Origin: Gari tellinella
Taxonomy: Eukaryota; Mollusca; Bivalvia; Cardiida; Psammobiidae
Length of the DNA: 64,000 nt
NCBI GenBank assembly: GCA_922989275.2
Contig: OV277864.1
Location: forward strand, 49,599,550-49,663,549
Direction of reading: 5' to 3'
Both the position numbers and the translations under genes were made by a program. Shown in pieces: positions 1 to 10,056 of the stretch. Under the pieces are notes generated by a model. The model did no database searches, was not told where the DNA came from, and worked only from the letters and a program-made list of their open reading frames with translations. Numbering within the stretch: the stretch's first letter is position 1; each line of letters opens with the position of its first letter.

Positions 1-7
1 ATCATGA

Positions 8-353
8 TACAGTGTTCCCTCTTTACAACTGCCCTCCGAACAACGATTCCCTCCTTACAGCGACGATTGTCATTGTTCCAAAAACACGACAGTGATGTCT
101 AACATTTTTCACGTCTGCATTATCGTCTGCTTAAAATTATCGTTTGTTGTTTTTCTATAAGTCAACCATTGGATATTTTGAAAGAAACACTATAATGAAG
201 AGTGTCAAACAGCTTGAATCACGACCAAACGCGGCGTCTGATCTGGATTCAAGCTGTTTGCAATTGTAAACCAATTTCCCTACCAATAACAACTCCCTCC
301 GTACAACAATCTTTGTCTCCGATTTGGTGCTGTTATAGAGAGGGAGCACTGTA
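8..353 (+). mobile_element. Family D foldback MITE
   Basis: Both ends are TACAGTG..CCCTC / GAGGGAGCACTGTA with flanking TA. The central hairpin (about 206-272) has a decayed left arm. The orthologous copy is at 29945-30299. Confidence 0.8.
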
Positions 354-1157
354 CTTAACACAGATGCATCAAGGTGTTGTTCTACTTTCAGCACATAATA
401 CAATGTAGATTTCGATATCTATCATTGTTGCAAGATAGATGTATATGTATCATATATATTTGTAGAAAATTATTATACCAATATCTTATGGAGCATAAAT
501 TTCAATTAGATCTACATGTACTAGTATACTAAAACGACCTAAAAGAGAGTTCAATACTTATTATAGGCACATAGATTTAGAGCAGACATAAAATGATATA
601 GTAATTTATAAAAATGCTCTTTTCTTCCCCTTAGATGTCGAAATATTAGAAAAGAGCAGTTTTACAAATAAATACGACTTTCATTCCCTATCTGGAATAT
701 TGTTATATTTATTATAAAAATGATAGCTTGAATATGAAATAACAGTAAAACCCATATATATATCGACCAATAATTATGTCTATTATTTGGTGTTAAAGCG
801 AGTGCATAGCTGGGGCAAGGTTATATCATACATATACATGTTTTGTCGCAATATATTCTGCATATATGTTTTATAATTTCTCATGGGTTTACGACCTTTT
901 GGAATAAACAGAAATAGACGTGTCAAACTTGTCATTCTCGTCATACGTGCATCCGGCACGGTGCATCGACATACATTGGCCTGCTAACCGCAACTACCTC
1001 TAACACTTTTAATGGAAAAATCCACTTTCCAGTTAAGTCTCGTCGAATTTGACTATTTATGGGGATTTTGTGTGTGATATATTGCAAATGACAAACAGTG
1101 CATAGGGCACACGTACTCTTCGACATGTTAATGCATAGTGTTTGCGATTAGTTTCTT
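354..1157. other. Unassigned R-segment DNA
   Basis: AT-rich sequence shared with 30300-31118. It holds one short inverted repeat (about 610-660, around gctcttttcttcc). No open frame of substance is shared between the copies. Around 1090, R1 lacks about 41 bases of a hairpin that R2 retains at about 31030-31075. Confidence 0.6.
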
Positions 1158-1393
1158 TTAACCCTTTGAACACTAGTCCCGCATATAGGCGTCTTTTCAA
1201 ACAGTGTACATGTGAATAGTACACTTGTCCTGTGCAAACAGTGAAGGCCCAGATCAGAGCCCTCTGAACAGGATATTCACTGTTTGTCAGTAATGCCAAA
1301 ATTGACAAAAACAACTCTTAAAAGCCAGAAATGGACTAGACAAAAATCGAAAAAGGAATTGTCCATTTAAAGTTTCTGGGAGGAAAGAGTTAA
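1158..1393 (+). mobile_element. Family G MITE, TTAA flanked, with empty site in R2
   Basis: TTAA lies at 1158-1161 and 1390-1393, with inner ends CCCTTTGAACAC and GGAAAGAG. The matching R2 locus (31491-31494) has a single TTAA with the same flanks, so this is an insertion with TTAA duplication, as in piggyBac-type elements. The core has the paired motif aacagtgaaggcccagatcag. Confidence 0.85.
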
Positions 1394-1426
1394 ACGAGGT
1401 ATTATAATGTCTTATCTATGGTGCGA

Positions 1427-1811
1427 TGCAGTGCTTCCTCTCTATTTACAAAAACTCCCAATGGAAAACAAAACTGTGTGTTGTTTGGAGGGAGTTGTTT
1501 TAATACTTTTTAGAGTGTTGAGCTCGACTTGGCTTACATTTGCAAACAGCTTGAAACAAGCACAGACGCCGCGCAACGCGGCTTCTGATCTTGATTCAAA
1601 CTGTTTGCCACTCGTCATTATGTGTGTGTTTTCTATCAAAGTGTCAAGTATGTAACTCTTTAGAAAATATAGTCGACGACAATTCTAAGCGGACGGTTTT
1701 GCGACAGTGAAAGGGCTAACCATAATTGTCTTGTTATAGGGGGACAGGAGCAAGCTTTGTCGTAAGGAGGGAACTGTGTTCAGAGGACCGTTGTAGGGAG
1801 GGAGCACTGTA
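1427..1811 (-). mobile_element. Family D MITE (reverse), present in R1 and R2
   Basis: Degenerate CAGTGCTTCCTCTC start and GGGAGCACTG|TA end. The hairpin is at about 1545-1612. Near 1700-1722 it carries 'gacagtgaaagggctaa', which matches the terminus of family A lying inside a D element. Confidence 0.75.
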
Positions 1812-1845
1812 TACATTTGTAGACATATATTATGCAAATGCGTTG

Positions 1846-2095
1846 TACAGTGGAGAATCTGTTATTCTTTCCCGTTTAAACGCAAACGTACGCAAACGCA
1901 AAGCACTAAAACGTAGAAAAGAACAACTTTTGGACAATTCTGATATTTCATGTTTTTCTTGGTGGCAAACAGTTTGGAGCAAGATCAGACACCGGGTTAC
2001 CCGGCGTCTGATCTGGCTCCAAACTGTTTGTAAAAGAAAAAATAGTTTTAGCGTAAACGCTTTTATCGGGAAAGAATAACAGATTCTCCACTGTA
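1846..2095 (+). mobile_element. Family C MITE with TA duplication and empty site in R2
   Basis: CAGTGGAGAATCTG..CAGATTCTCCACTG with TA at 1846-1847 and 2094-2095. R2 has the unoccupied 'gcgttgTAcgtgttgc' with its TA at 31953-31954. The central hairpin has the gggttaccc tip typical of C. A TA target fits a Tc1/mariner-type transposase. Confidence 0.88.
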
Positions 2096-2347
2096 CGTGT
2101 TGCTCTTTACATGAATCGGTAATGAAGGCACTATAAATAATCATTTACCAACAGTGAAGACCGAGATTAGATAATTCATTGGGAAACCTTTTTATCAGGA
2201 TCTACACTGTTTATTTCGCTGTTGAAAATTGTGATAACACACAATAGAATTCAACATAAACTAGTATTTGATTCTTAAACATGGAATAGTCAATCTGAAA
2301 TTTCAGCATATTAAAAGGTTTAACTTTATACTAACGAGGCTTAGATA

Positions 2348-2518
2348 TACAGTGAAACCTCTCTGTTACGACAATCAAAACGGAGGCTACGTGATTGTAT
2401 AAAAGACAGATGACTGCTTAAATCAAAGCGACAGTAAAAAGAGCTTTCTGTTTACCGTCACCTTGCTCTAAGCAATCACTTGTCATAAACACCAGATTAT
2501 TAACACAATTTAGTGGCC
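2348..2518 (+). mobile_element. Family E MITE, right end lost
   Basis: Starts TA+CAGTGAAACCTCTCTGTTACGAC. The hairpin arms are gcttaaatcaaagcgacag / cttgctctaagcaatcac. The right terminal repeat is replaced by a C fragment. The same junction exists at 32211-32395, so the fusion predates the R duplication. Confidence 0.7.
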
Positions 2519-2699
2519 AGGTTGTTAAAAACTGGGCGTCTGATCAGACTCCAAACTGTTTGCCGTCCAGGTATAATCAAATAGATCTAGCCACTGTTGT
2601 TAAAAAGGTGTCTTTTTTCAATAATTTACAACAAATCTTTTACTTTTGTTTGCGTTGAAATTGGAGAGTAAAACGACTTCTCCACTGTATGTATTGTAT
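2519..2699 (-). mobile_element. Family C half element
   Basis: Only one hairpin arm (ctgatcagactccaaactgtttg) and one terminus (cttctccactgTA) remain. It is fused to the E element on its left. Confidence 0.6.
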
Positions 2700-2725
2700 G
2701 AGACGCAATATCAGTTTTCATAAAT

Positions 2726-2968
2726 TTAACTCTTTCATGATCAAATTATTGAGAGAGTTTACCCTTACACCGCTGTATTGTCGTCTGCTTCAGTATGGCT
2801 GTCTGCAAAACACGTTTGAAGTTATATATAAGGTTGTATGACCAAAAATATTAATAAGAGCGTCAAACCATTTGGGTGCTGATCAGACGCCGCGTTACGC
2901 CGCGTCTGATCAGCACCCAAACTGTTTGCAAACGCGATTTATGACGTCATTGAGAGTGAAAGGGTTAA
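2726..2968 (+). mobile_element. Family A MITE
   Basis: TTAACTCTTTCATGATC..GAGTGAAAGGGTTAA with TTAA at both ends. The near-perfect hairpin is at about 2867-2930. Also present in R2 (32601-32848); absent from R3. Confidence 0.85.
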
Positions 2969-3133
2969 ACATACATACGTCACATCTTTGTATGAGTGAA
3001 GGGTATGTAACCTGCGGATGAATAATCTGAGTTTATATTAAAGTTATTTCCCTTCATAAGAATGGAAGTTTTGATTGAGGTCATTACGTTCTTTTTATGA
3101 TTTTAAGCAAAATCTTTTTAAAAAATTCGAATA

Positions 3134-3288
3134 CACCTGGCTCTAATAAAAATTTGAGTTGAGTTTTGGGTCGGTCTCAAGCATTTGATTGGTCAGATTT
3201 GAGCAAAAGTTTATATCTGACCAATCAAAAGCTCGATAACGATCTCAGACTCAACTCTAAACTCTTTATAAGCATGGGCCCGGTGTCA
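3134..3288. mobile_element. Family L foldback
   Basis: Nested inverted repeat whose core arms are catttgattggtcagatt / tctgaccaatcaaaagctc. Also at 33001-33150 and 53969-54120, with a remnant near 8700-8795. No clear target duplication. Confidence 0.55.
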
Positions 3289-3618
3289 CCTAAAATCTGC
3301 ATTTTTGTCTTAACATGATTGTACAAAGGAAACACTTTGTTTTATTTACGGATTTTAAACGATTTCTCGAAATAAGGTAACTTCATATTCAAGGGTTGGG
3401 TAACAGGTGCTAGAATAAATCTTGGAATGTCGAAGTTTTGCATGTTACTTTCAGGTCCCTAGGTCCTTGAGCTTTAGCCTTGACCTCAATTATAGAATAA
3501 AGGTTATAGTCTCACTCTGTGGCATATTTACTATAAGACAACCGTTTGGTTTAACAAATAAATGTGTATGAGAACATCTTTGGATGGTGGAGTGTCTAAA
3601 ACCTTTTACAATCTTTGT

Positions 3619-4127
3619 TACTATGGAGAAGACTTATTCTTTCCCGTTTAAACGCAAACGAAACGCAAACGCAATGCACAGAATGTAGAAAATGACAACT
3701 TTTTTAATTTCTTACTACCCATTTTATTCAGACAGGCAAACAGTTTGAGGCCCGCCGTCTGACCAGGCCCCGAGGTTATAAAACTTAAAACGAACTCTGT
3801 GCTCAAAACTCAGATTTGATAAAAGGCTCTATTTTTTACAAAACGCATTGTATTTGATTATTGTCATGTCATTTAGATACATTATTACAGTATGATTATG
3901 TATGCAAGTACTAGTTATAAAATAAAATGAATGCCGGAGTGTTATGAGCTGAGCAAAATTCTGAGTTTTGAGCACAGAGTTCGTTTTAAGTTTTATAACC
4001 TCGGAGCCTGGTCAGACGGCGGGTTACCCGGTGTTTGGTCTGGCTCCAAGCTATTTGCATTGGAAACAATAATTTTAGCGTAAATGCGTTTATTGGAAAT
4101 GAATGTTGAAGCATTTTCTCCATTGTA
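3619..4127 (+). mobile_element. Family C MITE interrupted by family K
   Basis: Left end TA+ctatggagaagac, right end tctccattg+TA. The hairpin region is split by K at 3768-4004. The R2 counterpart (33444-33933) lacks K but carries a B insertion instead. Confidence 0.75.
3768..4004. mobile_element. Family K foldback with long terminal repeats
   Basis: Inverted ends of about 46 bp starting CCCCGAGGTTATAAAAC. The second copy is at 25890-26132. Here the inverted symmetry continues a further 17 bases into the host element on each side (cccgccgtctgaccagg / cctggtcagacggcggg). Confidence 0.8.
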
Positions 4128-4990
4128 CATTAACCTTGGCCTTTCCGGAGCATATTTCCTTAACCACATCAGCTTATTTTTTTAAATGTGTGTATATCTT
4201 TGAATTTCGATGTGTATACGTACCATCTCAAGGTCACTCTGACCTTGACCTTGATCTAAAATATTATTAAAGAATAGCCCGGAGAATATTTTCTATACTA
4301 CACCAGATAGGGATATTTAGTGTGAGAGTTCATTTTAAGATGACATAGTGCCACATAACATTTTCAGATACACTGTAATTTTGGGCTGGACCTTGATCTT
4401 TGACTTCAATATAGAAATAACATGTCATGAGCATATGTGCTATACTACATCAACTAAGGTAATCAAAATATGTCCGTGAATACGTTTTGGAATGGCACAG
4501 TGTTACGTACCTGTTTAAGGTCACAGTGACCTTTGACATCATTTAGGGCAAAAGCGTGTCCGGATCATACTATTACATGTATGTCCTATACCACCTCAGT
4601 TAGGAATACAAAATTTGGTGTGTTAGTACATTTTGGGATGTTGTTGTGTCTCGTAACATTTTAAGGTCTATTTGACCTTGATCTTAACCTGCAACCTATA
4701 TTATGGAAGAAGCTTCTGAAGAACAAATTCCCTATATCGTATCTGCACAGGGAACCAACTATGGTGTGTGAGTACATTTTGGTATGGTGAAGTGTATCAT
4801 ATGATTTTCAGATTACCGTGACCTTAACCATGAATTTTGACCTCAATTATAAAAAGTTTGTATTGAGCATATTTACTATACTATATCAGCTAGATCAACA
4901 TAATTTGGCTTGCGAGTACATCTTGGGATGGCGGAGTTTTGCGAACCATTTTCAAATGCTGTGTACGAGTACATTTTCTGGTCTACATAC

Positions 4991-5307
4991 AACAACAAAA
5001 CGCATTCCAAAATAATCCCCAGTCCTTTAATGACCTGTTGAACAAAGTGCTATTTTGGCTTAACACATGCTTTATTGGAATCGGGAAATAAAAACAAAAG
5101 AAACAGTGACATCACAAACTATTTTAATGAAAAGTTGAAACAAAGCGTATAGCTAACAAACATGACACTATAGGCGCCATTACACAATACAGTTAAGCGA
5201 TGGTTGTAGGCCTACATGCTAGAAAACCACGATACCATTAGAGTAGGGAAACATTTTCTACTTCCCTTTCAGACTGAACTACCGCCAACGCAAATGCATT
5301 AATTTAA
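4991..5307. other. Conserved R-segment block
   Basis: Sequence shared by all three R copies. From 'ggaaataaaaacaaaagaaac' to 'ggttgtaggcctacat' it is almost unchanged, making it the best conserved non-transposon block. It has no open frame and no recognisable RNA. Confidence 0.5.
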
Positions 5308-5539
5308 TCAATTACCCCATAAATACGCCTTTTGAAGCATTTAATTTATTCCTCCACTGAAGAAAATAATTCCATTTTATACAAATGGAAATATTTTCTG
5401 TATTCAAGTAGATGCTAGCGTAAAGCATGTTGAAAGTAAAGCAGACTGCGCCCTAAGGTGCATTCTGCTTTTCTTTCAACCTGCTTTAAGTTGTCACTTA
5501 TTTTCAAAATTATAAATAGACTTTGGGGTAATGGATTAA
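5308..5539 (-). mobile_element. Family B MITE
   Basis: ATTACCCCATAAATACGCC..GGGGTAATGG ends. Core hairpin arms gaaagtaaagcagactgcgc / gcattctgcttttctttc. Present in R1 and R3 (55303-55543) and missing from R2 near 35160. Confidence 0.7.
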
Positions 5540-5661
5540 GATATGAAACAATGACAGTGTTTTGAAAATGGTTTAATTTGACCAGTGGTCGAGGTTCGTG
5601 GCGTCTGATCTGGCCCCGAACGCGTCGTTTGCAATACACACAGAGGTATGTGGAGAATTAA

Positions 5662-5890
5662 ATCATTTGTGCATAGCGTCCTACGAATGGTAAATAGGCA
5701 GACAGAGCAAAACTCAGATAAGCACTGAGCCGCGTCTAAAATGAGTATACACTGTTTTCTTACAGCAATGTCTGTCAAAAAATAAAGTACAATGAAAAAA
5801 ACAACAAAAAAAACCCCACATCTAACAAGCGTAAATGAAAAATGGACTCGTCCAATATAGATACATGTACGTGGAAGAATCCATTAGGCA
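5662..5890 (+). mobile_element. Family F remnant
   Basis: Left part 'aatcatttgtgcatagcgtcc' and 'aggcagacagagcaaaactcag'. The right hairpin arm is worn (gagtatacactgttttcttac). In R2 the flanking DNA is split by element M, and 5647-5648 here is the empty TA. Confidence 0.5.
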
Positions 5891-5934
5891 TTAAGCGGTG
5901 TCTGATCTGAGTGTAGTCTTTGCCTATGTACATT

Positions 5935-6146
5935 TTAACCCCTTCACTATTAATGACGCCAAAAGGCGCGTTTGCAAACAGTTTGGAACCTGATCAGACG
6001 CCGCGTAACGCGGCGCCTGATCAAGATCCAAACTGTTTGACACTCCTTTTGAAATTTCTTCAGTCATACTGCCTTAAACTTAACTTTAAACGATATTGTA
6101 TACAACAATATTGAAGCAGACGAAAATATAGCGGTGAAGGGGTAAA
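5935..6146 (+). mobile_element. Family A MITE
   Basis: TTAACCCCTTCACTATTAATG..GCGGTGAAGGGGTAA. The hairpin arms pair at about 5978-6042 with few mismatches. Orthologues at 35788-35993 and 55843-56054. Confidence 0.83.
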
Positions 6147-6882
6147 ATCTCACGATAAATTTGACCATGAAAGGGTTAAGTGATGCTAGACATAAATAGG
6201 TTAAGGAGTTCAACTTTTAAGACGTTTCAAACTGTTTTTATTTTTCCATAACATCTGCGACTTCCACTAACAAAACTAGGGGAAATTGGTCCATAATAAT
6301 TTAGGACGAATTATGTCAGCAAAGCCACCCGCCTTAAGATCTTTTTAATCACTCAGAGAGCCGTTTTATATGCCCTAACATAGTTATTGCTAAGGCGACC
6401 TAAGCACTGTTCTCTGATTGGACGACATTGTGAGACAATTACCAATTGTTGGTTTAAGCATACTTAAAAACAATGTATTTACCGTAAGCATGCCTTAAGT
6501 TGACTAAAAGACACCCCTAGATGACCTTTCGATCATAACGCCTTGCCAGACAATTTCCGTGCAAAAAGCATGGATCTTATGGACATGTCGCTAGCAAAGT
6601 ACCATTGAAGCTTCTCGTGTGAGACTCTACCTTTATATTTGATAGTTTGGTTAGAAATAACCATTGAAAATCACTAGAGCATGAGTATAATCTGGACCTC
6701 ACCAGCTAAACAGATATCGTGCTGCACATGCTTTGAATGTTACATTGGCACCTCCAGAACAATGGGGTGGTGGTCCCTCAATGGACTGAGGAAAAGTCTT
6801 TAACTAGTACAAATGACTCCATGCTACATGTACAAGTACCGGTAAGTCCCTGGTTAAGTATTTCATCAAATACTTTTACTAG
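6147..6882. other. R-segment DNA with an R1-only stretch
   Basis: 6180-6500 is shared with R2 and R3. About 6500-6800 occurs only in R1, between 'ccttaagttg' and 'aatgactccatgc'. The R1-only part has no inverted ends or open frame, so insertion here or loss in the other copies cannot be told apart. Confidence 0.5.
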
Positions 6883-7114
6883 TTAACACATTAAATTGTA
6901 TGCCTTGTGTATTCCTCCATTCTTATAATTTGATTATTTCATTTTAATTTTAAGAAGTGTCTGGTCTGCATTTTCATTACCTTTTATTTTGTTCGAAATT
7001 TCTGAAAGCAAAAAGTAAATACTCAGATCAGAAGCCGCGTGATGCGGCGCCTGATCAGAGTATGCACTGTTTGCCTATGTCCAGTTGATGGAACGCTAGG
7101 CATAAATGGGCTAA
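6883..7114 (-). mobile_element. Family F MITE
   Basis: TTAACACATTAAATTGTATGCC..GCTAGGCATAAATGGGCTAA. Hairpin tip gaagccgcgtgatgcggcgc. Orthologues at 36439-36691 and 56465-56703. Confidence 0.72.
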
Positions 7115-7456
7115 GCCTTTCCAACAAAGCTTGATTTCAGTATTAAAGTCAATTGGTTGCTTAAAGCAGGCTGAACGTATAGCAGAATGCATCTAAAGAG
7201 TATTCCGATTTACTTACTTTAATGTAGAATAAAAGTAATGCAGAAAATGTAGAACAAAAGAAATGCAGAAGGCTTATCATGGAGTATCTGCATTATACCC
7301 TTGCCATGCATTAAGCAAGTTTTGTAATGTTCATGTCTCATAATTAATCGTCTCCTATGAATGTTTGCACTCAGTGCAAAAAGAAACGCACATCGTGCTC
7401 ATGCGCAGATCTGTAACAAGTTCAGAAACAAAAAACTCAAAACCAGTGTGCTGCTT

Positions 7457-7670
7457 TTAAACCATTTCACTCTTAATGACGCCAAAAAGCGCATTTGCAA
7501 ACAGTTTGAATCCTGATCAGACGCCGCGTAACGCGGCGTCTGATCAGGATTCAAACTGTTTGACACTCGTATCGATATGTTTTAATTCATACTACATTGG
7601 ATCTTACTTTAAAACGATCTTACAAACAACAAATTTGAAGCAGACGACAATGAAACGGTGAAGCGGTAAA
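7457..7670 (+). mobile_element. Family A MITE with a perfect 65-base hairpin
   Basis: TTAAACCATTTCACTC..ACGGTGAAGCGGTAA. At 7498-7562 there are two 32-base arms with a single unpaired base and no mismatch, from CAAACAGTTTGAATCC to its complement. Confidence 0.85.
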
Positions 7671-7898
7671 AATCTCACGATTAATTTGGCAGCGAAAGAG
7701 AACTACAGCGTGTTTTAAACATCGCACCGATTTGTGCAGGTTGTGTTTTTCAACATTGATACCCCCAGACAGAACTACTGACCCTAATGAAAAGATTACT
7801 TCACAAATGCGTTCCTTCTACATACAAATAGTGAAATGAAAAAATGTGCGTTTCTTTTTGCACTGAGTGTATCACACCACGGAGTAAACACAGATACA

Positions 7899-8147
7899 TA
7901 CAGTGGAGAATCTGTTATTCTTTCCCGTTTAAACGCAAACGTACGAAACGCAAAGCACTAAAACGTAGAAATGTACAACTTTTTGACAATTCTGATAATT
8001 CTTGTTTATCTTGGTGGTAAACAGTTTGGAGCCTGATAAGACGCCGGGTTACCCGGCGTCTGATCTGGCTCCAAACTGTTTGCACTGCAAATAATAGTTT
8101 TAGCGTAAACGCGTTTATTGGGAAAGAATAACAGATTCTCCACTGTA
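7899..8147 (+). mobile_element. Family C MITE, near intact
   Basis: TA + CAGTGGAGAATCTGTTATTC..GAATAACAGATTCTCCACTG + TA. Central hairpin with gggttaccc tip at about 8020-8083. Confidence 0.88.
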
Positions 8148-8412
8148 CTAAGGCTCCTGAGTTTAACTCTAGCCAGTCCACATACTCGCTGCTGTTGATT
8201 AATAGGAATCTGATAGTGGCGTGCTCAGCCGCTGAAGCTCTTTTAGAAAGCCTATGTAAACTCCATTACAATTTTTTTGTTTTGTAAGGAGAGCTAGATT
8301 CGCACATCATTCAGACCTTATGATCCCAATAGGCTCGCACGAGCCAACACTTTAGCAATGTCTTCATTTACCAATCTACAGGCAGTTGGGATCTTCAATC
8401 AGGGACATTGCA

Positions 8413-8568
8413 CTACTTGTTAGCATTCTGTGCCACAAACCTCCTCACATCTCCTGATGGAGGAATAGGGTCATCTACTCCAGGTATAAGGCAGAACTCC
8501 CAGGGCTTACAATACCAGTCTTTGTTACGGTAGCCTTCCAACGCCCCGCGCCCAGGAGCTGGTACACC
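8413..8568 (-). CDS. Gene 1 exon 2: small secreted peptide, terminal exon
   Basis: This exon has a 3' splice site TTAATGTGTTTCAG, then 51 codons and TAG. It starts in phase 0 with GVPAPGRGALEGY, which matches gene 2 exon 2 (GVPAPGHGAFEGY). The product from exons 1+2 would be 74 residues: a 20-23 residue hydrophobic signal peptide and a short acidic, proline-containing mature chain. Only two cysteines remain (mature C20 and C26, in DWYCKPWEFC), which could form one disulphide. They align with C20 and C26 of the paralogue; its C14, C25 and C56 have no equivalent. I do not recognise the family; a secreted peptide or shell/haemolymph factor are both possible. No AATAAA is seen within about 150 bases of the stop. 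The exon call rests on shared splice site, phase and peptide start. Expression is unproven. Confidence 0.72.
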   Translation of the reverse strand, partial: GVPAPGRGALEGYRNKDWYCKPWEFCLIPGVDDPIPPSGDVRRFVAQNANK

Positions 8569-8624
8569 CTGAAACACATTAAGGTAGTACGCCTCTAATG
8601 ATAACGGGCTAATGTCGATATTTT

Positions 8625-8715
8625 CTACGTTTAGCGAGCAGACGCTGAAACACTCCGAAATAAATTAAGGTAGTAAGACTCTAATGAGTTTATGTCAATG
8701 TTGGTCAATATCGAG
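8625..8715 (-). repeat. Single worn unit of the gene-2 intron array
   Basis: 'ctgaaacactccgaaataaattaaggtagtaagactctaatg' followed by 'gtcaatatcg' matches the intron-like half of the 92-bp unit. It sits directly upstream of gene 1 exon 2. This suggests a first duplication before the two genes split and mass expansion only in gene 2. Confidence 0.6.
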
Positions 8716-8984
8716 CAAAGGCTCATATCTGATCTCTCAAATGCTTGAGAACGATCTTGGACTCAAATAAAAAACTTTATAACATTGGACCCTGGTGTAA
8801 GATGATTAGCCTCTCAGGGTCTCTAAATTAGTTCAGTTGAAAGCTGCCTGACTATATATGGCGAAAATTAACGTTGGCCTTAACTTTTTACATTTCAAAG
8901 GATGTCTGATGCCTATACAGACACATGAAAATTACTTGAGGAATGAGTTATGTTCAAAATATGCATTTCAAAGAGAAAAATAAA

Positions 8985-10056
8985 TACAACGCTCCCTCCC
9001 TACAGCGGTCCGCTCAACAATGACTCCCTCCTCACAACGACCCATGCCGCAGTTCCTTTAATGGGACAATTGTGTCAAACACTTTTACTGCTGCAATATT
9101 GTTTGCTTAAAATTGACGTTTGCTGTTTTTAGCTCACCTGGCGCAAAGTGCCAAGGTGAGCTATTTTGATCGTGCTATGTCCGTCGTCAAAAATTTCTTT
9201 AAACGACATCTCCTCCTAAACTACAGGATAGATTTTAACCAAACTTGGTAGAAATTATCCTTGTATAGTCCTCTTTGAAAGATGTTCAAACATTTGAGGT
9301 CCGTTGCATATCTAGGTCACATGAGCTAAAAATAGATTTTTTCAATAAAAACTTAAAAAATCTTCTTCTCTGAAACCACAGTACCCTGAGATTAGATATT
9401 TGGCACAAAGCATCATCTACAAGATTGTTCAAATAATGTCCCCGGGGTCAAAAATGACCCCGTCAAGGGGTCACAAATTTACAAAGAGTTTTATAGTGAA
9501 ATCTTCAAACCTCTTCTTCTCTGAAACTAATATAGCTAGAGCTTTGATATTTAGTATGGTGTAACTTCTTGATGTACTTGATCAATATTGTTCAAATGGT
9601 TCCAGTCCGTTGCATATCTAGGTCACAGGAGCTAAAATAGATTTTTCAATAAAAACTTCTTCTTGTCTGAAACCACATTATCCTGAGCTTAGATATTTTG
9701 CACTCAGCATCATCCAATCAGCAATTGGCACGATCCTATTGTCATAATTTATCAGCTTTTCAAGATATGTTACATTTACATCAACGGTTCCAGGTGAGCG
9801 ATTTAGGGCCGTATACGGCTCTTGTTTTATTAAAATTATATGTAAGTGGACATTTTGATAGAATAAATATAATTACGAGTGACAAACAGCTTAAATACCC
9901 AGATAAGACGCCGCGTGATGTGGCGTCTTATCTGGATTCAAGCTGTTTGCAAATGTAACAAGTCTTAATTTCCCCTCCCTATAATCCCCCGTACTCCGAA
10001 CAACACACACAATCTGTATCTCCCACTGGCTGTCGTTGTAGAGAGGGAGCACAGCT
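8985..10056 (+). mobile_element. Family D MITE split by a bivalve dispersed repeat
   Basis: Left part 8985-9130 (tacaacgctccctcc..gtttgctgttttt) and right part 9834-10056 (hairpin plus gttgtagagagggagcacag). The hairpin at about 9886-9950 is intact apart from the tip gtgatgtgg. Confidence 0.75.
9131..9833 (+). mobile_element. Bivalve dispersed repeat (AGCTCACC..CTCTTGTTTT type)
   Basis: Opens with the small hairpin agctcacctggcgcaaagtg / ccaaggtgagct, then 'gatcgtgctatgtccgtcgtc'. Closes with 'caggtgagcgatttagggcc' and 'cggctcttgtttt'. I know these head and tail motifs from many bivalve genomes. Inside are two ~330-base related blocks ('ctaggtcacatgagctaaaaat' at about 9310 and 9610). No coding capacity. 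Nested in D. Confidence 0.75.

Larger units (their letters stand above)
3410..4990. repeat. Degenerate ~135-bp tandem repeat with AGGTCA palindromes (R1)
   Basis: Diverged units run in the order 'tttgggatgg..agtgt..tac', then AGGTCA..TGACCT, 'ttgaccttgatct', 'cattata..gcttgtccggagcatat', 'ctatactacatcagct..'. Two perfect AGGTCAnnnTGACCT sites lie at 4231-4245 and 4518-4532, and TGACCTTGA at 4240-4248. A C element (3619-4127) interrupts the array. Confidence 0.7.
1..7225 (+). repeat. Segmental repeat R, copy R1 (left end cut by window)
   Basis: The first base of the window aligns with 29938, and colinear similarity to 29938-36780 continues to about 7225. The first 3 kb are nearly identical to R2. 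R1 differs from R2 mainly by whole-element insertions (G at 1158, C at 1846, K at 3768) and by a private stretch at about 6500-6800. No host reading frame is supported. The best conserved non-transposon block is about 5080-5245, which is also found at 34940-35105 and 55080-55245. Confidence 0.9.

Noticed and set aside
5920..6114. Open frames translating as '..FANSLEPDQTPRN..' (also near 7476, 30161, 35592, 38459, 55828 and others)
   Set aside because: They read through the hairpin cores of families A and D. The same peptide arises from every copy in either direction because the core is a palindrome; no start context, splice sites or codon bias.
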